Origin: Lewinellaceae bacterium
Lineage (GTDB): Bacteria > Bacteroidota > Bacteroidia > Chitinophagales > Saprospiraceae
NCBI GenBank assembly: GCA_020636075.1
Contig: JACJYO010000014.1
Location: 1 to 64,000, forward strand
DNA: 64,000 nt
Direction: 5' to 3'
Shown here: positions 53,226 through 62,516 of the stretch, in pieces
Numbering within the stretch: position 1 is the first letter of the stretch
Layout: each line of letters opens with the position of its first letter
Notes under the pieces: model-generated
Seen by the model: the letters and a program-made list of their open reading frames with translations, nothing else
What the model was told of the DNA's origin: nothing
Databases searched by the model: none
Position numbers and translations under genes: made by a program

Positions 53226-54056
53226 ATGAAGACGTTCAAAATAACGGCGCTCAGCGTAGGCTTTTTTACCATGGCATTTGTTGCGCCAAATCTGCCGCAA
53301 ACTCCCGTTGCGCAAGCCGAACCGGAAGGTCAGAGTGCATTCAAGGATGGGGAGCGACTCACCTACAGGATATACTACAATTGGAATTTTGTGTGGCTTG
53401 CCGCCGGAGAAGTAACCTTCAAAGTATTCGATGAAGGTAAACAATATCATTTCCAGGCCTATGGCGAAACGTACGACTCCTACGAGTGGTTCTACAAAGC
53501 CAAGCACGTTCATAATTCCTGGGCAGATAAAACCACGCTGCTTCCAAATTACTCCGAACGGGAAATTCAGGAGGGAGACCGGCACAACTTCGAAAAAATT
53601 CAATTTAACCAGGACAGTCACAAAATGACGGTTTGGCGCTCCAAGCAAAAAGGCGACCCTGAAACCAAAACGGAACATAACGTCAAAGAGCAGGTGCATG
53701 ACATCCTCTCAAGCATGTATTTTCTCCGTACTATCGACTTTACCAAACGCTCTAAAGGCTCCGAAGAACCGTTCCGCATTTTTATGGACAAGGAAGAGTT
53801 TCCACTAAAAATGCGCTACTTGGGAAAAGAATCGCGCAAAAAAGTGCGTGGAGCCGGTAAGTTTAATACCCTGAAGTTTGAGCCCCAGGTGATTGTCGGC
53901 GATGTGTTCAAAGACGATGACAAAATGACTGTTTGGGTTTCCGATGACGAAAACCGCATCCCGGTGCTGATTGAGACACCGGTATCGGTGGGGTCGGTGA
54001 AAGTGGTGTTGAAAGATTATTCGGGTTTGAGGCATCCGTTGACGTCGAAGCAGTAG
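53226..54056 (+). CDS. DUF3108 family exported protein
   Basis: A 276-residue protein with signal peptide (MKTFKITALSVGFFTMAFVA). The DUF3108 hallmark FKDGERLTYRIYYNWNFVWL, then AAGEVTF, is at residue ~42, followed by beta-strands typical of the family up to MTVWVSDDENRIPVLIETPV. Function unknown; the family is periplasmic and LolA/MltA-like in shape in some predictions. No close partner; both neighbours are separate units. Confidence 0.8.
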   Translation: MKTFKITALSVGFFTMAFVAPNLPQTPVAQAEPEGQSAFKDGERLTYRIYYNWNFVWLAAGEVTFKVFDEGKQYHFQAYGETYDSYEWFYKAKHVHNSWADKTTLLPNYSEREIQEGDRHNFEKIQFNQDSHKMTVWRSKQKGDPETKTEHNVKEQVHDILSSMYFLRTIDFTKRSKGSEEPFRIFMDKEEFPLKMRYLGKESRKKVRGAGKFNTLKFEPQVIVGDVFKDDDKMTVWVSDDENRIPVLIETPVSVGSVKVVLKDYSGLRHPLTSKQ

Positions 54057-54214
54057 TTTTTAGGATAATTTTAGTCTGTTTATTACTCAATAGGAATTGT
54101 TTAGGGGGAGCACAGCATGTGTGGGTAATAGTATATGAAACGATAATCTGTATGGTCAAGACATGCACTTAACAAAGTCAGATCAGAAAACACCACTCAA
54201 AAAATAGGCTCACC

Positions 54215-55201
54215 ATGAAAAATCATTATGCTACCCTTTTTGTCCTTTTGTTTTTCTCATCTATTCAAGCCCAGGTTGCCATTTATAATTTTGATGATGG
54301 TACCGCAAACGACGTTATTGGTAACAGAGATGGTGTAAACATGGGAGCAACCTTAAATACAGACCGTTTTGGGAACCCAAATTCAGTTTTTGAATATTAC
54401 GGTCTGAACGACAATCAAATAACCTATGTTGGGGATCCGATCATTGATGTATCGGAAGACTTTTCCATTACATACTGGTTCTATTTGAACTCTGTAAACC
54501 CCAATGACTTCATGTATATGGTTACATCGCGAAAAGACAGGTTCGGGGCAGAAGTAGGTGGCGTGGATATGGGTGTAAAAGCCGATTCTACATTCGAATT
54601 GTTGTGTCGCAAGGTTGCCCCATTAAATGTCGTTGGATATTTAAATCCGAGCCTTAAACTGAACCGCTGTGAATGGCACTTTTTGGGCCTAACCGTGCAT
54701 CAGGATACAATTTCGCTTTACCTGAATTCTGAGAAGGTGGGTGAATCTTTAATAGAGAACTATTCATCCGGCACTCGAATTACAACCAGCCCATTTTGGA
54801 CATTCGGTGGCAACTTCAGCAATTTCTCGACTATTTACAGGGAACTCGACGGCAAGCTGGATGATATCCGTTTTTTTGACAAGGCGATCAGTGAAAAAGA
54901 AATTCGTGACCTGTACTCATTTGCCAGCCAGAGTAACAGTGTTGACAAAAATGAACTGTTGATAAACTTTGCAAATCCCAACCCTGCAACCGACTTTCTA
55001 TTTATCAAAAATGATGTCTTAGAAATTGGACAGTATTTTGAGATTGTAAATTTGACTGGTGCTACGCAACAATCTGGAATTTTAAATTCAACCAGAATAT
55101 CGCTATCAAATCTCCCTGTAGGTTTATACCTTTTACAAATTCGGGATGAAAATCATAAGGTCGTTGCTCGTCAAAAAGTACAAAAAACTACCAGATCGTA
55201 A
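54215..55201 (+). CDS. LamG-domain protein with T9SS sorting domain
   Basis: A 328-residue secreted protein: signal peptide MKNHYATLFVLLFFSSIQAQ, a concanavalin-like LamG domain at residues ~20-235 (VAIYNFDDGTANDVIG, SEDFSITYWFYLNS, CEWHFLGLTVHQDTISLYLN, KLDDIRFFDKAISEKEIRDL), and a type IX secretion C-terminal domain at residues ~250-328 (INFANPNPATDFLFIKND, LPVGLYLLQIRDENHKV). It is probably surface-attached and may bind carbohydrates. Confidence 0.88.
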   Translation: MKNHYATLFVLLFFSSIQAQVAIYNFDDGTANDVIGNRDGVNMGATLNTDRFGNPNSVFEYYGLNDNQITYVGDPIIDVSEDFSITYWFYLNSVNPNDFMYMVTSRKDRFGAEVGGVDMGVKADSTFELLCRKVAPLNVVGYLNPSLKLNRCEWHFLGLTVHQDTISLYLNSEKVGESLIENYSSGTRITTSPFWTFGGNFSNFSTIYRELDGKLDDIRFFDKAISEKEIRDLYSFASQSNSVDKNELLINFANPNPATDFLFIKNDVLEIGQYFEIVNLTGATQQSGILNSTRISLSNLPVGLYLLQIRDENHKVVARQKVQKTTRS

Positions 55202-55852
55202 TTTGATCTCTACTTCAGCATTTTAGCTTAACTCTGCAAGGTCGCTCAACAACCCGCCGAAGCCATATAGGTTTTGACAATCAAAGCGTTGCGAAAGAGC
55301 ATCTACCCTGTTCAAATCGATCGGAACCTTCAGGGATTAAGCCTAATACTCCGTGCCAACTTCTCCCGGCATCTTGTTTCTAGTGGAAGTGGGCATTATT
55401 TGCTCTGCGGCCACAGCCTTTTGTGTCTTAGTATTCCCCTACAACAAAGGGAACTGGTCTCTTCAAAAAACTTGTCAGACCTCGAAAACATGCAGGACAA
55501 TCCCAATATTTTCAAGATGCATTAATCGCAGCGCGTTCATCTGGAACATGTAGCAAACTATATCTGCGTCCAAGGGACTATTCCAGCGCTAAACAAAAAG
55601 AGTATTATGGTTGTATTGGGTTGGGGAAGGAGAATTGCTGGCACGCCAGATGGCACATTAAAATGTAGCTAACTTTCCCTTTAAATATCGCAGAAGCAAA
55701 AAACGGTACGGTTTTCGAATCCACATTCTACCTAACAAAGCGTATATTCCTGGGCATGGCCGTTACTTCGCGGACAGATGGTTTTTGGTTTAGAGCAAGC
55801 CTGTTCTTTTTTAGTGCTGTCCCTACCTGAGTTTTTAATATATGACCAAACA
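55202..55852. other. 651-base gap with no recognised gene
   Basis: Open frames here (for example at 55274-55525 and 55353-55553) are short, lack family features and would overlap each other. The region could hold a decayed gene; a frame near 55510-55660 continues with basic and Trp/Tyr-rich residues but hits stops. No clear promoter or tRNA is seen. Confidence 0.5.
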
Positions 55853-57718
55853 ATGAAAAAAATCTTAGGCGTATCTGCCTTTTACCATGACGCCGCCGCC
55901 GCCCTGATTATTGGAGGAAAAATAATAGCCGCCGCTCAGGAAGAGCGTTTTACCCGAGAAAAACACACACCTGACTTTCCCGTAAATGCCATAAAGTACT
56001 GCCTCACCGAGGGCGGACTCTCCGTTGATGAACTGGATGCCATCGTATTTTATGATAAGCCACTACTGAAATTTGAGCGGCTGTTGCAAACATACTACGC
56101 ATTCGCCCCCAAGGGCTTGATTTCCTTTTTAAAAGCAATTCCGGTTTGGTTGAATGAAAAAATGTTTCTTAAAAAACAGATTTACAATGGCTTAAAGGAA
56201 ATTGGACCGTTTGACAAAAAGAAATTAACCCTGTTGTTTCCTGAACACCACTTGTCGCATGCTGCGAGTGCTTTTTACCCGTCGCCCTACGAACGATCAG
56301 CAATTCTGACTATCGATGGCGTCGGGGAATGGTGTACCGCCGCTATCGGGATTGGCGACGACAAGGAAATACGCATGTTGAAGGAAATGGAATTTCCGCA
56401 TTCTGTGGGATTATTGTACAGTGCCTTTACGTATTACCTCGGTTTTACGGTTAATTCTGGCGAATACAAACTGATGGGCCTGGCACCATACGGCAATCCG
56501 GAAGCGGATGAAACTGCCCGGTTTGTGGACCTGATCAAATCCAACCTCATCGATATTAAAGACGACGGCTCTGTTTGGCTCAACCAGGCATACTTCAGCT
56601 ATGCGACCGGCCTGCGAATGGTGCCGGATAAAAAATGGGAAAAATTGCTTGGCGTCGAACGCCGGAAAGAAGAAACAGACATTGAGCAAATCCATTGCAA
56701 CCTGGCACTGGCCATTCAAAAGGTCACGGAAGAAATTGTACTTAAAATGGCCCGCGAAGCACAACGGGTTACCGGAGCCAAACATTTGTGCCTTGCCGGT
56801 GGTGTTGCCTTGAACTGTGTGGCCAATGGAAAATTGTTAAAAGAAAATATTTTTGAAGACATCTACATCCAGCCAGCGGCAGGCGATGCCGGTGGTGCTT
56901 TAGGTGCGGCGTTAGCTGCGAGCATGATGTATTTTGGTGAAAACAGGCACATCGAAAAGGGCTATGACCAAATGGCTGGTGCTTATTTGGGCCCGGATTA
57001 TTCCGACAAGGAAATTGATTTAATGAACCGGAAGGTCAAGGCCGTTAGTCATAAGTATGATGCCTTTCCTGAATTGGCAGCGTATGCCGCAGGAAAAATT
57101 GCAGAGGGGAATGTAGTAGGTTGGTTTCAGGGAAGAATGGAGTTCGGGCCAAGGGCCTTGGGCAATCGCAGTATCCTGGGCGACGCGCGAAACCCCGAAA
57201 TGCAAAAGAAGCTCAACCTGAAAATTAAATACCGGGAGGGGTTCCGGCCCTTTGCCCCTTCCGTGCTGGCAGAAGATGTTTCGGACTATTTCGACTTGGA
57301 ATCAGACTCACCCTACATGCTGCTCGTGGCTCCGGTAAAAGCCAGTCGAAGAGCACAATTGCCGGAAAACTATCACGATCTCCCACTTTGGGAAAAACTA
57401 TACTTTAAGCGAAGCGATATCCAATCAATCACCCATCTTGATTTTTCTGCCCGTATACAATCCGTACACAAAGAAACCAATCCCAGATACTGGGAACTGA
57501 TTCGGGCTTTTAAAGATCTGACGGGCTATGCGCTGGTAGTTAATACCAGTTTTAATGTTCGCGGTGAACCGGTTATTTGCACCCCCTACGATGCCTACCG
57601 TTGTTTTATGAGTACGGAAATGGATTACCTGGTAATCAATGATTTCGTGTATTGCAAAACAGAACAACCGGATTGGCAGAATAAAGAAAAATGGATGGTC
57701 ACATTCAAAATGGATTAA
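55853..57718 (+). CDS. NodU/CmcH-family carbamoyltransferase
   Basis: A 621-residue O-carbamoyltransferase that uses carbamoyl phosphate and ATP to carbamoylate a hydroxyl of a small molecule or glycan. The N-terminal TsaD/Kae1-like domain shows MKKILGVSAFYHDAAAALII, AAAQEERFTREKHTPDFP, the metal motif PEHHLSHAASAFYPSPY, GLLYSAFTYYLGF and LCLAGGVALNCVANGKLL. The C-terminal domain shows WFQGRMEFGPRALGNRSILG, REGFRPFAPSVL and NTSFNVRGEPVICTPYDAY. It starts a four-gene coupled unit with SGNH, DUF5989 and SxtJ genes. ATG 55853 is chosen over the open frame to 55778. Confidence 0.93.
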   Translation: MKKILGVSAFYHDAAAALIIGGKIIAAAQEERFTREKHTPDFPVNAIKYCLTEGGLSVDELDAIVFYDKPLLKFERLLQTYYAFAPKGLISFLKAIPVWLNEKMFLKKQIYNGLKEIGPFDKKKLTLLFPEHHLSHAASAFYPSPYERSAILTIDGVGEWCTAAIGIGDDKEIRMLKEMEFPHSVGLLYSAFTYYLGFTVNSGEYKLMGLAPYGNPEADETARFVDLIKSNLIDIKDDGSVWLNQAYFSYATGLRMVPDKKWEKLLGVERRKEETDIEQIHCNLALAIQKVTEEIVLKMAREAQRVTGAKHLCLAGGVALNCVANGKLLKENIFEDIYIQPAAGDAGGALGAALAASMMYFGENRHIEKGYDQMAGAYLGPDYSDKEIDLMNRKVKAVSHKYDAFPELAAYAAGKIAEGNVVGWFQGRMEFGPRALGNRSILGDARNPEMQKKLNLKIKYREGFRPFAPSVLAEDVSDYFDLESDSPYMLLVAPVKASRRAQLPENYHDLPLWEKLYFKRSDIQSITHLDFSARIQSVHKETNPRYWELIRAFKDLTGYALVVNTSFNVRGEPVICTPYDAYRCFMSTEMDYLVINDFVYCKTEQPDWQNKEKWMVTFKMD

Positions 57719-57721
57719 ACC

Positions 57722-59131
57722 ATGCAAAGCAATGTAAAAATATACGCCTTCTTTATCATACTGGCCTTGCTGTTTTGGAACCCGCTCAGCTTTTACCTGT
57801 TCTACCACAATACCGACGCCTACAGCCATTTCTCTCTGCATGGCCTCTTCTGGCTTATTCCCGTGGTGGGCATGCTCCTCATTGCCGGTATCCGCAAAAA
57901 TAAGTTCGGAGCGAAAGCCAACAACCTAATTCTCAGCCTCGTATTTCTGGGCATTTCGTTCGGGTTTATTGTGTTCCTGAATGCTGTAGCCGGTTTGTTT
58001 GTAAAATCAGACAAATCCTTAGCTGCAAAAGGCATCCCCGAAAAAGGGCTGGTTTTTGAACCGAACTCGGTTGCACGGTATACCTGCGCTGAGTTCGACT
58101 ATACCGCCAAAATCAATAGTATTGGGCTCCGCGATCATGAAATCGACCTGGACAAAGGCGATAAATATCGTGTCCTGTGTTTTGGCGACAGCTGGACATT
58201 TGGCTGGGGCGTTCAGTTGGAAAACAGCTGGCCTAAACAAATGGAGACTTATTTGCACCAACGCGGCTTAACCAACATCGAGGTGATTAATGCCGGCCAG
58301 GGAAACCAATACACTACCACCTACAAAGAATATATCGAAAAAGCGGTGCCTGTGTTAAAGCCAGACCTGGTACTGGTTGGAGTACTGGAACTTGACGATC
58401 TGGCGCAGTTGTTTGAAAACCATTACGGCGCCGAAAATGCCGATGAAGAGCGTTCTAAGGGTACTGCAAGCGCACAACTTCGCAGCTGCATAAAAGACTT
58501 TTTTAAAGCCTCTCTACGTAATTATATAAAGATTTTCAAGGCCAACCGCAATAAGCATGTCGATGTAGGTTCTAACTGGAAAGAGACCTCCTTGAAAAAG
58601 ATCGCCGAATTTGACAAAATGGAAAGCCTTCGGTTCCAGATGCTGGACGACAGTGTGCAGGCTTTGTTCCGATCGGGTGATTTGAATGCCGGGCTGCTTG
58701 GTATCTACGTTAGTTTTCCCGATCGCGTCGCTACGTTCAACGACCCCGAAAATCCGGCTACTAAATTCAGCGCAGCAAAAATGCACGAGGATTTTGAAGT
58801 GATGAAACAGGTGTGCGATCAAAACCATGCACAATTGGTTTTTGCAAACATGCCCATCAACTACTTCAACGGGCACAAGGTTATCCGCACACCACTGGAT
58901 TACCTGAATCCCTATTTTGAACAGCACAACAAGGTTGATTCTATTTACAGTGCAATAGCGCAAGCAAACAAACTCCCGTATATTGAACTGACGGAAAAGT
59001 TCAAGGCCCTGGAGCCCAAAGACAGTTACTATTTTATTTACGACGGGCACCCAAACAAAAAGGGCTACCACGAAATTGCCACTTATATCGGAGATCAATT
59101 ACTACAACTCGGCATTCTTAAAATTCAATAA
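57722..59131 (+). CDS. SGNH/GDSL-fold hydrolase with N-terminal membrane helices
   Basis: A 469-residue protein with three N-terminal hydrophobic segments (IYAFFIILALLFWNPL, GLFWLIPVVGMLLIAG, LILSLVFLGISFGFIVFL) and then a SGNH-hydrolase domain. Catalytic block I is CFGDSWTFGWGVQ (Ser of GDSW), block II-like NAGQGNQYTTTY, and block V YDGHPNKKGYHEIATYI with Asp and His. The domain probably acts on an ester (for example O-acetyl) of a surface glycan. It starts 3 bases after the carbamoyltransferase stop and is followed 2 bases later by the DUF5989 gene. Confidence 0.85.
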   Translation: MQSNVKIYAFFIILALLFWNPLSFYLFYHNTDAYSHFSLHGLFWLIPVVGMLLIAGIRKNKFGAKANNLILSLVFLGISFGFIVFLNAVAGLFVKSDKSLAAKGIPEKGLVFEPNSVARYTCAEFDYTAKINSIGLRDHEIDLDKGDKYRVLCFGDSWTFGWGVQLENSWPKQMETYLHQRGLTNIEVINAGQGNQYTTTYKEYIEKAVPVLKPDLVLVGVLELDDLAQLFENHYGAENADEERSKGTASAQLRSCIKDFFKASLRNYIKIFKANRNKHVDVGSNWKETSLKKIAEFDKMESLRFQMLDDSVQALFRSGDLNAGLLGIYVSFPDRVATFNDPENPATKFSAAKMHEDFEVMKQVCDQNHAQLVFANMPINYFNGHKVIRTPLDYLNPYFEQHNKVDSIYSAIAQANKLPYIELTEKFKALEPKDSYYFIYDGHPNKKGYHEIATYIGDQLLQLGILKIQ

Positions 59132-59133
59132 AT

Positions 59134-59283
59134 ATGGATTTTTTAAAAGACTTATGGCTCTTTATGAAAGAGCGTAAAAAATTTTGGCTGGCACCGGTAA
59201 TCGTTGTTTTGCTATTACTGGGCATCATTATCGTGTTCGCAGGCGGCAGCGCTATCGCACCATTTATTTACACCTTGTTTTAA
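59134..59283 (+). CDS. DUF5989 family small membrane protein
   Basis: A 49-residue protein MDFLKDLWLFMKERKKFWLA followed by a single membrane helix (PVIVVLLLLGIIIVFAGGSA) and the tail APFIYTLF. This layout is the DUF5989 family, often found beside carbamoyltransferases and SxtJ. Its TAA overlaps the ATG of the next gene in TAATG, and its ATG is 2 bases after the SGNH gene stop, so all are translationally coupled. Role unknown. Confidence 0.9.
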   Translation: MDFLKDLWLFMKERKKFWLAPVIVVLLLLGIIIVFAGGSAIAPFIYTLF

Positions 59284-59660
59284 TGGCGGCCATGAAAAAA
59301 CAACCAACCAACCCGGTAAGTACGGTGCTCGTTATCACCGTCGGTTTCACTATAGTTTATCTGGTTAGCGGCCAGACCTGGGTGCTTTACGCCGCCATTT
59401 TGGTGGGTCTGGCCGGTGCCCTGTCGGACTCTCTCGCCAAAATGATTGATGTTGGGTGGGGGAAACTTGGCTGGCTGCTTGGCCTGATCGTTCCGAATAT
59501 TTTAATGTCGGTGGTGTTTTTCTGCTTTTTAACGCCCATCGCCTGGCTTTCCAAAATAGGTCAAAAGAAAGATCCGCTGAGTTTGAAAAACATTCAGGAC
59601 AGCATGTTTCGGGATGTGAACAAAGGCTTTGAGAAGGAGTCTTTTGAAAAGCCGTGGTAG
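59283..59660 (+). CDS. SxtJ family membrane protein
   Basis: A 125-residue protein with three or four hydrophobic helices (TVLVITVGFTIVYLVSG, WVLYAAILVGLAGALSDSLA, LGLIVPNILMSVVFFCFLTP) and a charged C-terminal tail KIGQKKDPLSLKNIQDSMFR. This matches the SxtJ family, named after a member of the saxitoxin cluster, whose function is not established. ATG 59283 overlaps the stop of the DUF5989 gene. Here it belongs to the carbamoyltransferase cassette rather than to toxin synthesis. Confidence 0.88.
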   Translation: MAAMKKQPTNPVSTVLVITVGFTIVYLVSGQTWVLYAAILVGLAGALSDSLAKMIDVGWGKLGWLLGLIVPNILMSVVFFCFLTPIAWLSKIGQKKDPLSLKNIQDSMFRDVNKGFEKESFEKPW

Positions 59661-59699
59661 CCCCTTCAAATGGGCAAGATCATCCGCTTATGAGCAAAT

Positions 59700-59740
59700 A
59701 AAAAAGCGACTTACACGCACATCACGCATAAGTCGCTTTA
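59700..59740. terminator. Bidirectional terminator between sxtJ-like gene and tRNA
   Basis: AAAGCGACTTA pairs with TAAGTCGCTTT around a 16-base loop; A-rich before and T/A-rich after. It lies just after the SxtJ gene and just after the tRNA on the opposite strand. Confidence 0.75.
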
Positions 59741-59747
59741 AAGTAGT

Positions 59748-59820
59748 GGGCCCGGCAGGAATTGAACCCGCGACCGTCTGATTATGAGTCAGCTGCTCTA
59801 ACCACCTGAGCTACGGGCCC
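59748..59820 (-). tRNA. tRNA-Met (anticodon CAT)
   Basis: A 73-base cloverleaf on the minus strand: acceptor GGGCCCG/CGGGCCC, D arm GCTC-GAGC, anticodon loop CTCATAA with CAT, T arm GCGGG/CCTGC around TTCAATT. The anticodon stem GCTGA/TCAGA has a G-A mismatch at its outer end. CCA is not encoded. The loop context is that of elongator methionine tRNA; a lysidine-modified tRNA-Ile2 with the same anticodon is possible. Confidence 0.9.
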
Positions 59821-59838
59821 TTGTTCAACTGAACGCTG

Positions 59839-59846
59839 CAAAGGTA
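59839..59846 (-). promoter_or_regulatory. -7 promoter element of tRNA-Met
   Basis: On the minus strand the sequence reads TACCTTTG, a TAnnTTTG match, 19 bases upstream of the tRNA 5' end. Confidence 0.6.
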
Positions 59847-59909
59847 AAGTTAATTCCCAAAATTTGCCTTTTGATACAATGGAAGTTCGCAATAGAAAAT
59901 CCATCTGCT

Positions 59910-62438
59910 CTATTGCCAATAAACCCGCTTTACCCGGTCGGCAATATTGGTAAACACTTCGTATGGAATTGTTTGCAGGCAATCCGCCAGGGATTGCACG
60001 GGCAAATGCTCGCCAAAAACAATAACCTCGTCGCCCTCACTGGCCTTCGGGATGTGCGTTACATCCACCATTGTCATATCCATGCAAATATTGCCGACGG
60101 TAGGGGCCAGGCTGCCATGAACGAGCACCTTGTATCGGCCATTACCTGCCAGCCGAAGCAGACCATCCGCATAGCCGATACTGATCGTTGCAATGCGACT
60201 GGGTTTGTTAATCGGGCCATTCCGGTTATAGCCGACTGTTTCGCCAGGTTGGATCTCCTTTATTTGACTGATAGTGGCTTTCAGGGTATTGACAGCTTGT
60301 AACTGATCCTGCAAACCACATGCGTCAATTCCGTACAACCCGATTCCGAGTCGCACCATGTCAAACTGGTATTCGGGAAAACGCACCATGCCTCCGGTAT
60401 TTGCCAAATGCCGCAAGGGCCGATAGCCCAGCCCGCTGCTCAGGCGTTCATACATCGCTTTGAATGTTGCAGCTTGCTGATGGGTAAATACATCGTGCAC
60501 CGGGTTATCGGCAGCTGAAAAATGTGAAAATACCGATCGAACCTGCACCTTAGGCTGTGCCTGCAACCTTTGGATCAACTGGTCCAAGTCGGCCGGAGTA
60601 AACCCCAGGCGGTGCATTCCCGTATCCAGCTTCAGGTGTACGGCCATATCTTTTACCTTACCTGCAAAGCGCAACAACTCATCGAGCAGCGACAAACTGT
60701 ACACTTCAGGTTCCAGACGAAAGCGAGCCAGCGCATCAAAACTCGAGGGCTCCGGGTTGAGCACCAAAATAGGCAGTTTGACGCCGGCCTGTCGCAACTC
60801 GATGCCTTCATCAGCATAGGCTACTCCCAGGTAATCGACCTTATGGAACTCCAGCAATTTAGCCAACTCTTCAGCCCCGCTACCATAACCTGCCGCTTTC
60901 ACCATAACCATCATTTTGGTGCCGGGCGTGAGCAGGCGGTTGTACACATTCAGGTTGTGCACCACCGCACCGAGGTTAACTTCGAGCACGGTTTTGTGTG
61001 CTTTTTGCTCCAGCCGTTGTGCAATGCGCTCAAACGCAAACAACCGCGCTCCCTTGATCAGGATCAAATCTTCATTAAAATCGTGGATTTGGAGGTCCTG
61101 TAAAAAAGCATCCGTGTCGGGATAAAAACTGGCGCTAAAATCAGCCGGCAGTTTGGCACGCAATGAGGCACCGGTATCCGGACCGATCGCAATCAGGCGT
61201 TGAACGTGGTGCTCCAGCAAACTGGCGGCTACCTGTTTATACAGCTGGTCTTTGCGCTGTCCGGTTTGCAGAAAATCGGATAAAATCAGGGTGATTTGCC
61301 CATCCCGGGATTGTTGCTGCGCAAATTGGAGCGCAATCCGCAACGAAGCCAGGTCATTGCTGTAGGCATCGTTGATAATGGTGCAATTATTAATCCCCGC
61401 CTTCAATTCAAGGCGCATCTCCACTGGTTCCAGGCGATTTAGCCGGCGACCAAATGCAGAAAGCGGATAGCCCAATGCAAGCAGCAAGGTTATACAGTGG
61501 CAGGCGTTTTCTATGGAAGCGGCATCCGAATAGGGGATTTCCAGGGTGGAATTTAAATCTTGGATTACGCGGTTTTTCGATTGGGATTGGTGTTGTTTCT
61601 GGCTTGTTGCCGGTGCAGTAATCCGAAATTTTACATGACCGTTGCTTGCTATTTTAAAATCGGAAAACTGCACAGCGGCATCCCTGCCCTCCCTGCTCCA
61701 ACCTACCAGGGTCCGCCCTTTTTGGGCCGCTGCCCAGGCATTTGCTGCAACGGCGATATCCGGATGATCTGCACAAAATACCAGCGTTTTCGCCGACTCG
61801 AACAGGCGCATTTTTTCCTGCAATTTCACCGCTTCAGACGGGAAACCCTCCCGGTGTGCCGGGCCCAGGTTGGTGATCAAACCAATATCGGGGTGGATGA
61901 TATTTGCCAGGCGTTCCATCTCACCTGTTTGTGAAATACCGGCCTCGAAAATCCCGAGCTTGTGTTCGGGGCCTATTTGCCACACTGAAAGCGGAACCCC
62001 AATTTGGGAATTGTAACTTTTGGGGCTCCGTATCATCTTTTCACGGGGTAAAAGTTGATGCAACCATTCTTTGACCATGGTCTTGCCATTGCTGCCGGTT
62101 ATGCCAACAACAGGCAACCGAAACTGAGCCCGATGCCAGGCAGCCAGCGCCTGCAACGCAAGCAACGAGTCGGGTACGATGAGCACGTTGGCATCCGCCA
62201 TGCTGCTTAACGAAACTTCCTGGCTGACAATGAAATTCCGAACTCCAGCGCGATAGCAATCGGCCAGGTAGCGGTGGCCGTCGTGGCGCTGACCGGAAAG
62301 TGCAAAAAACAAGGAAGTTTGTGGTGTGGTGATGCCGCGGCTATCGAAAAGCAGTTGTTCTACGTTGGCTTCAGGGTTGCTTTTTTGCAACCAACGGGCT
62401 TTAAGGATTTGTTGAATTTGCTGGATGGTATATGGCAT
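59910..62438 (-). CDS. Bifunctional MurF-like ligase / alanine racemase
   Basis: An 842-residue fusion. Residues 1-465 are a MurF-type ligase with P-loop GITGSNGKTMVKEWL, EAGISQTGEM and CTIINDAYSNDLASLRIAL. Residues ~475-842 are a PLP-dependent alanine racemase: the Lys Schiff-base site VKAAGYGSG (Lys514), LKLDTGMHRLGF, FSHFSAADNP, RLGIGLYGI, and the catalytic Tyr in SIGYADG. It thus links the supply of D-Ala with its use in peptidoglycan precursors in one cytoplasmic enzyme. Bacteroidota often carry this fusion in addition to separate MurF, as here. ATG 62438 is chosen. Confidence 0.93.
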   Translation of the reverse strand: MPYTIQQIQQILKARWLQKSNPEANVEQLLFDSRGITTPQTSLFFALSGQRHDGHRYLADCYRAGVRNFIVSQEVSLSSMADANVLIVPDSLLALQALAAWHRAQFRLPVVGITGSNGKTMVKEWLHQLLPREKMIRSPKSYNSQIGVPLSVWQIGPEHKLGIFEAGISQTGEMERLANIIHPDIGLITNLGPAHREGFPSEAVKLQEKMRLFESAKTLVFCADHPDIAVAANAWAAAQKGRTLVGWSREGRDAAVQFSDFKIASNGHVKFRITAPATSQKQHQSQSKNRVIQDLNSTLEIPYSDAASIENACHCITLLLALGYPLSAFGRRLNRLEPVEMRLELKAGINNCTIINDAYSNDLASLRIALQFAQQQSRDGQITLILSDFLQTGQRKDQLYKQVAASLLEHHVQRLIAIGPDTGASLRAKLPADFSASFYPDTDAFLQDLQIHDFNEDLILIKGARLFAFERIAQRLEQKAHKTVLEVNLGAVVHNLNVYNRLLTPGTKMMVMVKAAGYGSGAEELAKLLEFHKVDYLGVAYADEGIELRQAGVKLPILVLNPEPSSFDALARFRLEPEVYSLSLLDELLRFAGKVKDMAVHLKLDTGMHRLGFTPADLDQLIQRLQAQPKVQVRSVFSHFSAADNPVHDVFTHQQAATFKAMYERLSSGLGYRPLRHLANTGGMVRFPEYQFDMVRLGIGLYGIDACGLQDQLQAVNTLKATISQIKEIQPGETVGYNRNGPINKPSRIATISIGYADGLLRLAGNGRYKVLVHGSLAPTVGNICMDMTMVDVTHIPKASEGDEVIVFGEHLPVQSLADCLQTIPYEVFTNIADRVKRVYWQ

Positions 62439-62493
62439 GTATGCGTTTGGCCGGGAGTGAAGCACCCCATCGGGTTATAAAAGTACAACGCCT

Positions 62494-62501
62494 TACCTTT
62501 G
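62494..62501 (+). promoter_or_regulatory. -7 promoter element overlapping upstream start of tsaE
   Basis: TACCTTTG matches TAnnTTTG. Its last three bases are the TTG (62499) that would be the first possible start of tsaE; if it is a real promoter, transcription starts downstream of that codon and the TTG at 62517 is the better start. Confidence 0.45.
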
Positions 62502-62516
62502 CAAAAAAAGATTCCA

